Shown: positions 24,694-35,054 of the stretch, piece after piece
Layout of the letters: every line of letters starts with the position of its first letter
How positions within the stretch are numbered: the stretch's first letter is position 1
DNA from: Bostrychus sinensis
Taxonomy: Eukaryota > Chordata > Actinopteri > Gobiiformes > Eleotridae
DNA length: 64,000 bases
NCBI GenBank assembly: GCA_020698575.1
Contig: CM036254.1
Span: forward strand, 31,276,526 to 31,340,525
Direction: 5' to 3'
Translations under genes and position numbers: made by a program
Notes under the pieces: model-generated
Told to the model about the DNA's origin: nothing
Database searches by the model: none
The model's input: only the letters and a program-made list of their open reading frames with translations

Positions 24694-25268
24694 CAGTGGC
24701 TTACTGTGGATAATGGATAAGGCACAGGTATATTAGAATATGGCCATTATTCGTTAGTTACTTTACTTAAGTACAGTTTTCATGTATCTCTACTTTACTT
24801 GAGTACATTTTTCAAGCAGTACTTTTACTTTTACATCACTACATTTTAAAGCAAGTATCTGTACTTTTTACTCCACTACATTTCTGAGTTGGTTTGAAGT
24901 ACAAAGTATTTAGAGTTTTGGTTTAAAATCATGTGTTTTTGTCACACAGTACTTAAATATAACAGATGCAGTAAAGTAGTACTTCTTTAGAAACATCAGA
25001 ATAATAAAGACAGAAGAGCTCAGAGACAGATTCAGTCTCTTTTACTGCACCAGTTTGTTCACTTCATCTGGAAATAGGAAAAGCCCTCACATTAATGAGT
25101 TGTCATGTCTGTGCAAAATACTTTTATTTTTAGTACATTTAAAAGTAAGTACTTTTATTCCTTTACTTAAGCAGACATTTTAAGGTGATACTTTTACTTT
25201 TGTAAATGTTTGCTCCTTTATCTATACTTTTACTAAAGTAAAGACATTGAGTACATCCTCCACCACTG
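24694..25268. mobile_element. Tol2-like AGTACTTTTACTT repeat, copy 1
   Basis: Dense in ACTTTTACTT, TTACTTGAGTAC and related motifs in both orientations, as in subterminal regions of Tol2-type hAT elements. The right end CTCCACCACTG matches the terminus of 28154-28554. The left end (CAGTGG at 24694) is degenerate. No transposase. Confidence 0.6.
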
Positions 25269-25394
25269 CTGGTAATTATGGAGAACCAAAACTGCTAAAT
25301 GAATCAGTAAATTAATAAATAAAAGCTCTCATTGACAAATAATTATCTGAACAGGACGAGAAATGCTGAAATAAAAAAATAAAAAAAAATTAAT

Positions 25395-25739
25395 GATGTA
25401 AGTTTAGGTTAAAATAAATAAATAAAGACCTATAATTATTCCCCTTCTGTATTTATTTCTGTTTTTTTTCATTTGTGCTTTAATTTATTTTTGCTTTATT
25501 TAATTATTTATTCATTTTTTCCTCTTATTTTTTTCAACATTCGTTCATTTTGTTCATATCAACCAATAACATTGTCAGGACACGCCCCTTCATTTGCATT
25601 TCAGTGACAGAAATCAATCAATAAATAAATGTGGGAATAAATAAAAGAGGAAAAAATAAAAAATAAAATGAAGCAAAAAATATCAATTAAAGCACAAATG
25701 AATAAATGCAGAAAGATTTATTTTAACCAAAACTTACAT
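25395..25739. mobile_element. AT-rich foldback miniature element
   Basis: The left arm starts ATGTAAGTTTAGGTTAAAAT. The right arm ends with its near-perfect complement ATTTTAACCAAAACTTACAT. Inside, TTTCATTTGTGCTTTAATT at about 25469 mirrors AATTAAAGCACAAATGAAT at about 25685. The whole 345 bp can fold into one long imperfect hairpin around a central GACACGCCCC loop. Confidence 0.75.
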
Positions 25740-26224
25740 GGCAGTTTTCATCCTCCATAGGTAATGTAGGCTCTTTGTATAAATTGTAATTCTCAAATGA
25801 AGAATGCCTCAACAAATACACCAGAATGAACCCTGCTTCAGACCTAGAACATTTCTTTCCCCAGTCCTTCAATGGGACGCCTGGGGTTGGGCCGGGGTTA
25901 GAGGTTAGCAGAGGTTTGCTTCTGTTGCTCTGAAGTCTGTTCGCACAAAGGGCAGCGCTGCCACAGTCTCTTAAACATGGCTGACTGGACACATGTGACT
26001 CCTCTGACCTGCTCCACCGCTGCACTCTGCTCAGCGCCCCTCTGCTCAGCGCCCCTCTGCTCAGCGCTCCTCTCAGATCCTGTCTGAGCCGGGACAACAG
26101 ATTTGAAATACAGCTGATGGCAAAGAAGAAACAAATGCATCCAATCCACAGCAGACATAAACTGAACCCAGAATACACAGTATCTCAGCAGGCATCGCTT
26201 TTACTGAGAACCTTCAGCTCAGAG

Positions 26225-27510
26225 TCTACTGCTGCCCCCTGTCCCACCTCCTCCACTGTCCCCTGTCCCACCTCCTCCACTGTCCCCTGTCCCACCTCCT
26301 CCACTGTCCCCTGTCCCACCTCCTCCACTGCCCCCTGTCCCACCTCCTCCACTGTCCCCTGTCCCACCTCCTCCACTGTCTCCTGTCCCACCTCCTCCAC
26401 TGCCCCCTGTCCCACCTCCTCCACTGCCCCCTGTTCCACCTCCTCCACTGTCCCCTGTCCCACCTCCTCCAGCTCCTCACTACCATCTTCTGCCCCCTGT
26501 CCCGCCTCCTCCTCTGCCCCCTGTCCCACCTCTTTCAACCCCTCACTATCCTCCTCTCTACCCTGTCCCACCTCCTCCAGCTCTTCACTACCTTCCTCTG
26601 CCCCCTGTCCCACCTCCTCCACTGTCCCCTGTCCCACCTCCTCCACTGCCCCCTGTCCCACCTCCTCCACTGTCCCCTGTCCCACCTCCTCCACTGTCTC
26701 CTGTCCCACCTCCTCCAGCTCCTCACTACCTTCCTCTGCCCTCTGTCCCACCTCCTCCACTGTCCCCTGTCCAACCTCCTCCACTGCCCCCTGTCCCACC
26801 TCCTCCACTGCCCCCTGTCCCACCTCCTCCTGCTCCTCACTACCATCTTCTGCCCCCTGTCCCGCCTCCTCCTCTGCCCCCTGTCCCACCTCTTTCAACC
26901 CCTCACTATCCTCATCTGTGCCCTGTCCCACCTCCTCTTCTCCCCCCTGTCTCATCACCTCCGGTCCTCACTATCCTCCTCTGCGCCCTGTCCCACCTCC
27001 TCCAGTCCCCCACTATCCTCCTCTGCCCCCTGTCCCACCTCTTCCAGCTCATCACTACCCTCTTCTGCCCCATGTCCTACCTCCTGCTCTCTTCCCTGTC
27101 CCACCTCCTCCATCCCCTCACTATCCTCCTCTCCCCCCGTCCCACCTCCTCCAGCTCCTCACTATCCTCCTCTCCCCCTGTCCCACCTCCTCCATCCCCT
27201 CACTATCCTCCTCTCCCCCCGTCCCACCTCCTCCAGCTCCTCACTATCCTCCTCTCCCCCTGTCCCACCTCCTCCATCCCCTCACTATCCTCCTCTCCCC
27301 CCGTCCCACCTCCTCCAGCTCCTCACTATCCTCCTTTGCCCCCCCGTCCCACCTCCTCCTCTCCTCACTATCCTCCTCTCCCCCCATCCCACCTCCTCCA
27401 GCTCCTCACTATCCTCCTCTCCCCCCGTCCCACCTCCTCCAGCTCCTCACTATCCTCCTTTGCCCCCCCCCCTGTCCCACCTCCTCCTCTCCTCACTGTC
27501 CTCTTCCATC
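26225..27510. repeat. 1.28-kb polypyrimidine minisatellite
   Basis: Two linked arrays. From 26225 to about 26960 the unit is 24 bp (TCCCCTGTCCCACCTCCTCC plus ACTG), with longer composite blocks. The block starting at 26461 recurs exactly 360 bp later at 26821. From about 27080 the unit becomes 41 bp (CTATCC starts at 27121, 27162, 27203, 27244 and 27285) and alternates CCAGCTCCTC with CCATCCCCTC. The plus strand is almost purely pyrimidine. The 466-codon plus frame and 257-codon minus frame exist because 24 is divisible by 3; the 41-bp half is not, and both strands are open, so neither is taken as a gene. Confidence 0.95.
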
Positions 27511-27514
27511 GATC

Positions 27515-27820
27515 TAAGTGTGCGTTGTCCGTTTGGGTGATTGACAGTTCCTAATTGGCCTAATCCCGCCCCCGGGGGCTCGTAGGTCTGCGGCTGATCT
27601 GGATACAGCTGTCCTATTCTTCAGCTCTGACACCGCAGCCCTGGGGATGGTCAGGGGGGTCCGGGAGGGGAGATAAAGAGGGGCCGACAGTGTGCAGTGT
27701 CAAGAAGAGGAATCACTCTCATCTGCTCTCACTTGCCGATTATTTTGTGTTAGTGCGCACATGTTGGTGTCTGTTTGGATAAGCAGCACCGGAGCACCTC
27801 TTTCCTCTCTCCTCATGATG
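27515..27820. other. Unannotated DNA with G-rich run
   Basis: Complex sequence after the minisatellite. 27643-27670 has four G runs (GGGG, GGGGGG, GGG, GGGG) with loops of seven bases or fewer, a quadruplex pattern on the plus strand. No exon recognised. Confidence 0.5.
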
Positions 27821-27825
27821 CTTTA

Positions 27826-28137
27826 CACTGCAAAAAATCTATATCAGCCTTGAATTCAGATTATTGATCTTGATTAGATTTATTTATTTATTAAGGTAAG
27901 ATTATTTGACTTGTTTCAGGTTATTTCTGTGTTATTTCAAGACATTTTTTTAAACTTATTTCAAGCTAAATTTTCTGCCACTGGGATAAGTGACAGACAG
28001 AAATAACCTGAAACAAGTCAAATAATCTAGCCTAATGAGTAAATAAATCTAATCTAGTAAAAAAATTACTCAAATCAAGATTAATAATCTGAATTCAAGT
28101 TATTTTAACTAATGCTAGATATAGATTTTTTGCACTG
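27826..28137. mobile_element. Hairpin miniature element with CACTGCAAAAAA ends
   Basis: The left terminus CACTGCAAAAAATCTATATC and the reverse complement of the right terminus CAGTGCAAAAAATCTATATC differ at one of 20 bases. The interior is also self-complementary: GACTTGTTTCAGGTTATTTC on the left against GAAATAACCTGAAACAAGTC on the right, so nearly all 312 bp folds back. TA flanks both sides. This is a well-known style of teleost miniature element. Confidence 0.85.
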
Positions 28138-28153
28138 TAGGCGACTATATGGA

Positions 28154-28554
28154 CAGTAGTAGACTAAGTATTCAAAAGCTGTACTCAAGTTAAAGTGCTG
28201 TTACTTCAAAAATAATATTACTCAAGTAGAAGTAAAAGTACCCAAGAAAAATTTGATTTGAATAAAAGTACTGAGTATAAAATGAACTTCAGTAGAAAGT
28301 ACATTTTTCTTTTTCTTCTTCTTCCCCGAGTTACAAACCCAGAACCTTCTGATCACAGTCTAATGTGCGGAGGACAAAAACTACTTTTAACTTCTCTGAT
28401 AATTTAAAGTTTTACTCAAGTAAAAAAACAAATAAAATCACCCAGAATTTGCTCAATGTATGTTTTACAAAATGTACTCAGAAACTACTTTTTCTTCAAA
28501 AGATGTACTTATTACTTGAGTAAAAGTACTGTATCTAGGTACTGTCCACCACTG
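28154..28554. mobile_element. Tol2-like hAT miniature element with 8-bp duplication
   Basis: Ends CAGTAGTAGAC and GTCCACCACTG are inverted. The 8 bp before it (TATATGGA, 28146-28153) and after it (TATATGGG, 28555-28562) match at seven positions, the length expected for hAT insertion. The interior is rich in ACTCAAGTAAAAGTAC motifs as in 24694-25268. No transposase frame. Confidence 0.8.
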
Positions 28555-28559
28555 TATAT

Positions 28560-29080
28560 GGGTTAGCTGAGGTGAGTTGCTTCCAAAAACTGAAGAAAAT
28601 ATACATTATATACAACATTATATAAATATGACAGATTGCCTTGTTAGGAAGCAGGCGTCTGGAGGACACTGTCTTCTGTATCTCTGTCTGTTTAATACAG
28701 AGCTGCACTGCACTGACAGATCAATCTGAGACGAAAGGTCAGGACTGGCCTGAGCTCTGACAAACGTCCCGCACCAGTGTCCTTAGGGGGAGCACAGGCA
28801 AACACAGAGGGCCCGGAGTGCGCCGAGGGAGGGGCAGAGGCAGGGGGAGCAGCCCGGAGCGGACCCGGATTAGCTGTGCTCTATTGAGAAGCCAAGGGCC
28901 AGAACAGAGGGTCTTAGGGGACACGCTAAGCCTGTTAGACCACCCTCTGATGGGATGTGGCCCCCGCCCCACCGCGGCTCATTTAACCCAGTCACTGACA
29001 CTCTGAGCTCACTGACATTTGAGCCATGGAGACAATCTATCACTATCAATCACAAATATGAAAAACAAGTCTATGGATGT
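28560..29080. other. Unannotated DNA, possible conserved segment
   Basis: 28690-29030 is GC-rich and CpG-containing without repeat signature. A purine-rich AGGGAGGGGCAGAGGCAGGG stretch lies at 28826-28845. No exon is evident. Confidence 0.35.
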
Positions 29081-29084
29081 TTGA

Positions 29085-29195
29085 GTTTTTTTTTTCCAGC
29101 TTCTCCTCCTCATCGGGTTGCCACAGTGAACCATTCACACAATGATTTGGCAGGTTTTTATGCCAGATGCCATTCCTGTCGCAACCAGCCACATA
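29085..29195 (-). mobile_element. Teleost dispersed repeat fragment
   Basis: The CAGCTTCTCCTCCTCATCGG and GGTTTTTATGCCAGATGCCA phrases belong to a repeat frequent in fish genomes. 45050-45170 carries the same sequence in the opposite orientation (GGAAGGGCATCCAGC and AAAACCTATGCCAGA). Parent element not identified. Confidence 0.5.
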
Positions 29196-29259
29196 CCGTG
29201 AGTGGAGCAGGGAATAATATAAAGGGTAAGGGTAAAGCGTTAAAATTTTACATTATATT

Positions 29260-29958
29260 CAGGGCTTGACATTTACTTTTTTTTCCCCTGCCCACCATGG
29301 CTAGTACTGGTGCTGGCCAATTAGTGTCTTTACTAACCACATTTAATTAGTTAAATACATTTAAAATTTGCTTTTAGGTATGGACAGGATGAAAAAAAAA
29401 AAGAAAAAAAGAAAAACGCTTTACTTGGGCAGAATAAAACAAATTAATCTAACAATATTGACAACACTGTGATATTGCAAAATGAAAAGTCTCACAATAT
29501 TGTCATGGACTTGTAGCAGAATGGTAAAAAAGCAGAGGGAACTACATATACCATCATCCTTTGCTACATTTCAGTGCAGCCAACATGACAAAATTATGGT
29601 TATTAAACACATTTTCGGTCTTAATCTTTTGAAATATCTTACTAACTAAATCACTAAAGGCTCATCAGGGCTTTTTTAGAGAATATGTTTTGTTATTGTG
29701 AGCTTTTCTACAACATGTGAGCCTATATCGTACCGCAAGATTAATATCATTAAAATATTGTAAAATTTGGATATTGCTACATTCCTACTAAATTGTGTAC
29801 TTTCAAGCAGAGCAGAGGCTTAACCTTTAAAGTTAAGACATCCAATAGTTATTATAAAATTCAACCGGCCAAAGTGGCTGTGGGAGTACTTGTGTTACTT
29901 GCCAAAATGGAAATCTACCTGCATTTGGCTGTTTGGCGAGTGTTAATGTCAAGCCCTG
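29260..29958. mobile_element. hAT-like non-autonomous element, perfect 8-bp duplication
   Basis: The left end CAGGGCTTGACATTTAC and the reverse complement of the right end CAGGGCTTGACATTAAC match at 16 of 17 positions. ATTATATT occurs immediately outside both ends (29252-29259 and 29959-29966), a perfect 8-bp target-site duplication. This length and the CAGGG start fit the hAT superfamily. The 699-bp interior has no recognisable transposase frame, so it would depend on an element elsewhere. Confidence 0.9.
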
Positions 29959-29999
29959 ATTATATTGCTTGTGTTGCTCTCATTTGGTCACAGTTACAT

Positions 30000-30320
30000 T
30001 ACAAACATTACTTTTACTGCTAATATTGTGCTGCAGGAAGGAACTTATGACCTATGAGGCTACTGACCAGTTCTCCATAGCAAGTGGTTATATGATACAC
30101 TCTAAAGTGCACCCACGCTCTGCTAACTATCTGTATGCTCTGATAACACATATGCAGCATTAAGAGGTGCAAGATGTTCATATGTCTTTTCCTGTCACCT
30201 TTAGGTGTGCATTTGTCTTTTCCTGTTACTGTGAGACATAGGAAGATGCACAAACCAGTCTAAACCAGCACCCAAGAACATTAGGGACCATTAGAGCCAC
30301 AAGTTCCGCGAAGACAAATC
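30000..30320. other. Unannotated non-coding DNA
   Basis: No exon or repeat recognised. Confidence 0.5.
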
Positions 30321-30324
30321 TCTC

Positions 30325-30440
30325 AACTCACTTTTCATTCCAGTAGATATTTTTGCCTCTACAGTGTCTTGCCCGGTTACACAATGACAGTATGCGCTTC
30401 AGGCCAGAGTCGAACCTCCAACAAACTGAGGCCTAATCAT
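30325..30440 (-). mobile_element. SINE-like fragment with box B
   Basis: On the minus strand a GGTTCGACTC box B at about 30403-30415 is followed by a GGGCAAGACACTG phrase seen downstream of tRNA-like heads in several fish SINE-like repeats. Box A is not convincing. Confidence 0.35.
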
Positions 30441-30444
30441 TGAG

Positions 30445-31195
30445 TGCTGCGACCCAATCAAAATGTCTGTGGCAGTCATGTGACCAGTAACAGTTTACAG
30501 CCTCTGTCTGCATTACTTTAGTGCATTTATTGCTCACTTCATTCATTCTCCATGAAACAACATTTCTGTATGACAGTGGTTTTTCATAATATCCCATAAA
30601 TCCTTCCTCAGACATGTTGTATTCTGAGGTGTGTGCAGTTCTGAGATTGATTTGACCTTTGACCCTGTCACTAATGAACCAGCGGCGACACAGAAAAGCA
30701 TGTAGGGCTTGTACGAACATGGCATTTTGATTAGCAGGTGACATTTCTGGAGTGCCAAAAACATGTTCTGAGACATGGCTTTATTAATAACCTATAACCA
30801 AGTACAAGACAGTTATTGTAAATATGTATATAAATGTGTATAATGTGGTCAGAGGAGGGGGGCGGGGTTAAAACCATAAGAATTGATCAGTGGTGTTCTG
30901 CCCCATTAAAAGGGCTGAGAGTGTTGGGAACAGACTAATGAGTAAGGAATAGGCCCCAGACTGGGCCCTGGAGCAGAGGACACAGGGAGCATTGTGCGAC
31001 CTGGTCCTGGTCCTGGAGACGCCCCGCCCCTCAGTCCAACATGTCAGCCTCCTGCTTGTGTGGTCTGTCCACCTCTGTTCTCACTGGGTTTGGAACTGAA
31101 CACATCTCTGCAGGAAACTGAGGCAGAGAGCAGCAACAACAATAAACACAGTGTCATTTATTCTATCTAACACATGTATAATCATATTTTTAATA
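30445..31195. other. Unannotated non-coding DNA
   Basis: No exon or repeat recognised. Confidence 0.5.
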
Positions 31196-31201
31196 AATGA
31201 G

Positions 31202-31378
31202 TACGGTGGCCCTGAAGGGCAAGTCACACCAGCAAAATCCAAAACATGCAAACAAAAACTGAAACATGCACACAAATTTGAAAACATTTGCACATTTTTA
31301 AAATTTGTATGCATGTTTCAGTTTTTGTTTGCGTATTTTTGATTATCTAGGTGTGACTTGCCCTTCAGGGCCACCGTA
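31202..31378. mobile_element. Foldback miniature element, copy 2 (short form)
   Basis: TA-CGGTGGCCCTGAAGGGCAAG begins the element and its exact complement followed by TA ends it. The perfect terminal inverted repeat is 27 bp. TA on both sides fits a Tc1/mariner-like target site. The interior has only one or two units of the 20-bp motif per arm (ACACAAATTTGAAAACAT and its complement), so this is the shortest copy at 177 bp. Its AGATAATC-type end is on the right, opposite to 38492-38862. Confidence 0.9.
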
Positions 31379-31379
31379 G

Positions 31380-32065
31380 ATGAGTCTATTTTAAAAGTCA
31401 CAAGCAAGCCACAAGTGTAAAAGATCTCATGAGGTGAAAAATCATATTCAATTCTACAATATGGAGCATGGCTTCAGGGCATCAACGCTGCATCAGTAAT
31501 AATGTATTTCATTTTAAAACAGCACAGTAAAAGAACACGATCCTGTAATCTGCATCAATATTTGAATTAACTTGTCAGATATATTTTACTGTTTTTCGAT
31601 GCTGAGCCATATTTTATTGTTTTTAGGTGCTTTTCACTGGAGCAGTACACCTTGGATTGGGCCGCTTTGGGGGTGTTTCTGCCGCCCAAAGTGGTCCCAG
31701 AAAGCATACCACTCAGCTCTGGGTAAGAAATAAAAGGTAAAATGTTATTGTGAATCAAACTTGTCTTGTCCTTGTGATAAGCAGCCATGTTCCAAGAGAG
31801 GACAAGCTCAGTGTTGTGGTGACTTTTACGAAAAACAAAGCTATGTATATTTACAACAGCTGTTTCCATTTCAATGAAGTACTCTGGCTTCAGAGTCAGA
31901 ACATTTCATGTGTATAGTTCAGACTGGAGTAAACACTAATTAAACTCATGTGGTTATGATCAAATGCTAAAATGTGTTAAAATTTTGCAAAGAAGTGAAT
32001 TTAATGCACAGAAAACTGGTGGAAAACCTGAAGTAGTCTCCAGTTTACTGAAGCTAATACAGCTT
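31380..32065. other. Unannotated non-coding DNA
   Basis: No exon or repeat recognised. Confidence 0.5.
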
Positions 32066-32070
32066 TAGCT

Positions 32071-33100
32071 CCAGCCTCACACAGACACACACCAGCCTCA
32101 CACAGACACACACCAGCCTCACACAGACACACGCCAGCCTCACACAGACACACACCAGCCTCACACATACACACACCAGCCTCACACAGACACACACCAG
32201 CTTCACACAGACACACACCAGCTTCACACAGACACACACCAGCCTCACACATACACACACCAGCCTCACACAGACACACACCGCTTCACACAGACACACA
32301 CCAGCTTCACACAGACACACACCAGCCTCACACAGACACACACCTGCCTCACACAGACACACGCCAGCCTCACACAGACACACACCAGCCTCACACAGAC
32401 ACACACCTGCCTCACACAGACACACGCCAGCCTCACACAGGCACACGCCAGCCTCACACAGACACACACCAGCTTCACACAGACACACGCCAGCCTCACA
32501 CAGACACACACCAGCCTCATACAGACACACACCAGCCTCACACAGACACACACCAGCCTCACAGAGACACACGCCAGCTTCATACAGACACACACCAGCC
32601 TCACACAGACACACACCTGCCTCACACAGACACACGCCAGCCTCACGCAGACACACACCAGCTTCACACAGACACACACCAGCCTCATACAGACACACAC
32701 CAGCCTCATACAGACACACACCAGCCTCACACAGGCACACGCCAGCCTCACACAGACACACACCAGCCTCATACAGACACACGCCAGCCTCACACAGACA
32801 CACACCTGCCTCACACAGACACACGCCAGCCTCACGCAGACACACACCAGCTTCACACAGACACACACCAGCCTCATACAGACACACACCAGCCTCACAC
32901 AGGCACACGCCAGCCTCACACAGACACACACCTGCCTCACACAGACACACGCCAGCCTCACGCAGACACACACCAGCTTCACACAGACACACACCAGCTT
33001 CACACAGACACACACCAGCCTCACACAGACACACACCAGCCTCACACAGACACACACCAGCCTCACACAGACACACACCAGCTTCACACAGACACACATC
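32071..33100. repeat. 21-bp minisatellite, about 49 copies
   Basis: Unit CCTCACACAGACACACACCAG. Variants at fixed positions (CACGCCAG, TTCACACAG, TCATACAG, CCTGCCTC, AGGCACACG, CTCACGCAG) recur as blocks: ACCTGCCTC lies at 32342, 32405, 32615, 32804 and 32930, spacings that are whole multiples of 21. One unit near 32282 is 19 bp and shifts the frame. The 363- and 277-codon minus frames (CEAGVCL and CVRLVCV heptads) follow from 21 being divisible by 3 and are not genes. Confidence 0.97.
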
Positions 33101-33114
33101 AGAATTTACACTTA

Positions 33115-33276
33115 TCTTTTTATTCAACACTGGCACTGCCTTCATGTTTTAAAAGTCAGCTTCAAACACGTTTCTATCTCATTTATTTACACAACTTTTG
33201 TTCCTCTTGTGTGACATCAGGAGTGGGGCCAGAGTAACCTGTACCGTCCTGTACCGTCCAATGGAAACACACCTTA
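33115..33276 (-). mobile_element. Dispersed repeat, family D copy 1
   Basis: On the minus strand GTGTTTCCATTGGACGGTAC, a GATGTCACACAAG block, ATAAATGAGA and CGTGTTTGAAGCT follow the same order as 62003-62240 on the plus strand. Termini were not resolved. It directly abuts the 21-bp minisatellite. Confidence 0.5.
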
Positions 33277-33279
33277 TGA

Positions 33280-34020
33280 AAGCCAATTAAGACAAATCCT
33301 CAAAACGGTACATTTTAAATAAAGATAATGCATATATAATAGTGATGAGTACCTTTTTATCTTTAACTTAAATATTTCTTCAGCTAAATACACAAAAGCA
33401 GTGTAATGAAAAGTGTTGAAAAGGTTCCTTTCTTGGCAGGAGGAAATCTGAATCCTCTCCATACTTCTGCAGGAATGACTTGACACCACTTTCTCTTTCA
33501 GTCTGAATTAGCAGAGTGGAGATGTTCTGTACACCTGCTCAGCGTGGAGAGCCCTCCGATAAACACGTCACATGAATACAGTGTGTGAATGGAGCACGGG
33601 GAGCTCATAATTAAAGAGGGCTGTCGTCTCCAAATGTCAGGCCTTTTATACCTCTGCTTTCATCTGCCGCTTCACACACGCCTCAGAACTGCTCTTAGAG
33701 GCGGCCCCGCGAACGTCGCATTAGCATACACTCTGAATAAAACATGATTTACGCTGTTCCTCCGGAGAGAGGTCAGAAGTGGTGTGTGCAGACGTTCAGC
33801 CCGTGGCCCTAAGTGTGTCAGCCGCCTTTAACTGGACAGCACGTACAAGGACCGCTGCTGTACCACTACCAGAGACAGGCAGGTTTCTTTAAAAACCTTC
33901 TGTGGTATTGGTTTAAGCACTGAGACTTGCACATTTTACAAACTCAACAGTGGGGGTAAAGTAAACAGGCAGTAAAAAACTTCTATGCCGTTGGTCCACA
34001 GTTTCAGATGAACATTATGG
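33280..34020. other. Unannotated DNA, possible conserved segment
   Basis: 33480-33770 is complex, with CATAATTAAAG and CGCATTAGCATA cores in otherwise GC-balanced sequence, typical in texture of conserved developmental non-coding DNA. No exon recognised. Confidence 0.35.
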
Positions 34021-34026
34021 CAGGAT

Positions 34027-34284
34027 TAGAGTAACCAACTGTCCCTCTTTTGGTTGTACTGCACAGCCATTTTATCCTCTGTTCCTCCGTCCCAATTATT
34101 AAGACAATGTCCCACTTTGTCATAGTTGTTCAGTGGATCTTGTAAAAAAAAAAAAAAAAAAAGCAAATGTGTATCATAGTAAGTTGATTTGTATCAAAAC
34201 TTTTTTTCTTGAGTACGTCCCACCTTGTCCCACCAAATCACACAACTTGTCCCACTTTTTGTACTTTTTGAGGTGGTCACCCTA
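34027..34284. mobile_element. Miniature element with TAGRGTRACCA ends
   Basis: The left end TAGAGTAACCAACT and the reverse complement of the right end TAGGGTGACCACCT match at 11 of 14 positions. The TAGGG-type start is compatible with hAT, but the flanking 8 bp do not match. Contains several GTCCCAC repeats and an A-run at about 34144-34161. Confidence 0.55.
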
Positions 34285-34603
34285 GCTCTCTGTACTGCAG
34301 TAGGAGGAGGGTCTGCAGACCTCGGCAGTGACCTGTGGATACATATGGACTTGTTACTGAGGTCGAGTTATCATCAAACACCAGTCTGGAACCCCCTCTG
34401 AACCCCCCTCTGATAGGCTGGTGGTGTTAAAGTGAACTGACAATCAACAGGGTTAAGGTTTAAGTAAGCTCATTAAGTGAATTCACAAGTATTTTAAACT
34501 ATTACCACTTTTCAATTCTGCTATTTATGAATATTTATGAACATATACTTTACATATTTATTTAGTATTTAATCTGCTCATTGTCTATTTTAGTTTATTT
34601 AGC

Positions 34604-34893
34604 TTAAAGGTACTGTAAGCAGCATGCGGTGGTACTGGTTTAAAATGGTACTGCAGTCTAAATCAAAACAATATAATTTTCTGATTGGACGATTAACAAT
34701 GCAGTTTTAGAACCAAAACAAAAAATGTAAACAAAAACAACTTAACATATTTTTAATTGTTAATAACTCAGCTGTACCATTGTTATCAGTAAAACTAATA
34801 TTTGATTTAAACATGTTTACATCATATCTGAGGACACATGTGGGTCATTTTTATGAAATATAAAACTATATATACTGCTCATAGCACTTTTAA
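34604..34893 (+). mobile_element. TTAA-flanked miniature element, family A copy 1
   Basis: Begins TTAA-AGGTACTGTAAGCAG and ends CTGCTCATAGCACTT-TTAA, so the ends are inverted over about 15 bp and both borders carry TTAA. CAGCTGTACCATTGTTATCA and CATGTTTACATCATATCT are shared with 60644-60962 and, inverted and diverged, with 52198-52495. Confidence 0.8.
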
Positions 34894-34894
34894 C

Positions 34895-35050
34895 TTCTTG
34901 TTTCGTATTTAATTCTCTTTGGCCAGACTGGTCTCTGATACTCTTCTTCTTGTGTGTACCACTTCTGTGCTACTGCTTATTGTGCTTATGCTGTTGCAAC
35001 AATGCAATTTCCCTACTGAGAGACTAATAAAGTTTTTTTTATTATTATTC
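34895..35050 (+). mobile_element. LINE 3' end fragment
   Basis: TGCAATTTCCC, then a GAGACTAATAAAG polyadenylation-like signal and a TTATTATTATT tail. This is the recurrent 3' terminus of a teleost non-LTR element. No ORF part is attached. Confidence 0.5.
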
Positions 35051-35054
35051 TATT

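Noticed and set aside
24694..25268. Autonomous Tol2-type transposon
   Set aside because: Only subterminal-type repeats are present; no transposase sequence lies between the ends.
26117..27517. 466-codon plus-strand frame and 257-codon minus-strand frame rich in CPTSSTVP and VEEVGQGT octads
   Set aside because: Both strands are open because the 24-bp unit is divisible by 3. The adjoining 41-bp array breaks the phase and there is no non-repetitive domain, so a protein-coding reading is not supported.
32071..33100. CRISPR array
   Set aside because: Repeats are contiguous 21-mers with no unique spacers, no cas genes, and the setting is a vertebrate genome.
32054..33145. 363-codon minus-strand frame of CEAGVCL heptads resembling a cysteine-rich protein
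   Set aside because: It is a translation of the 21-bp minisatellite. A 19-bp unit shifts the frame without effect on openness, and no signal peptide or flanking domain exists.
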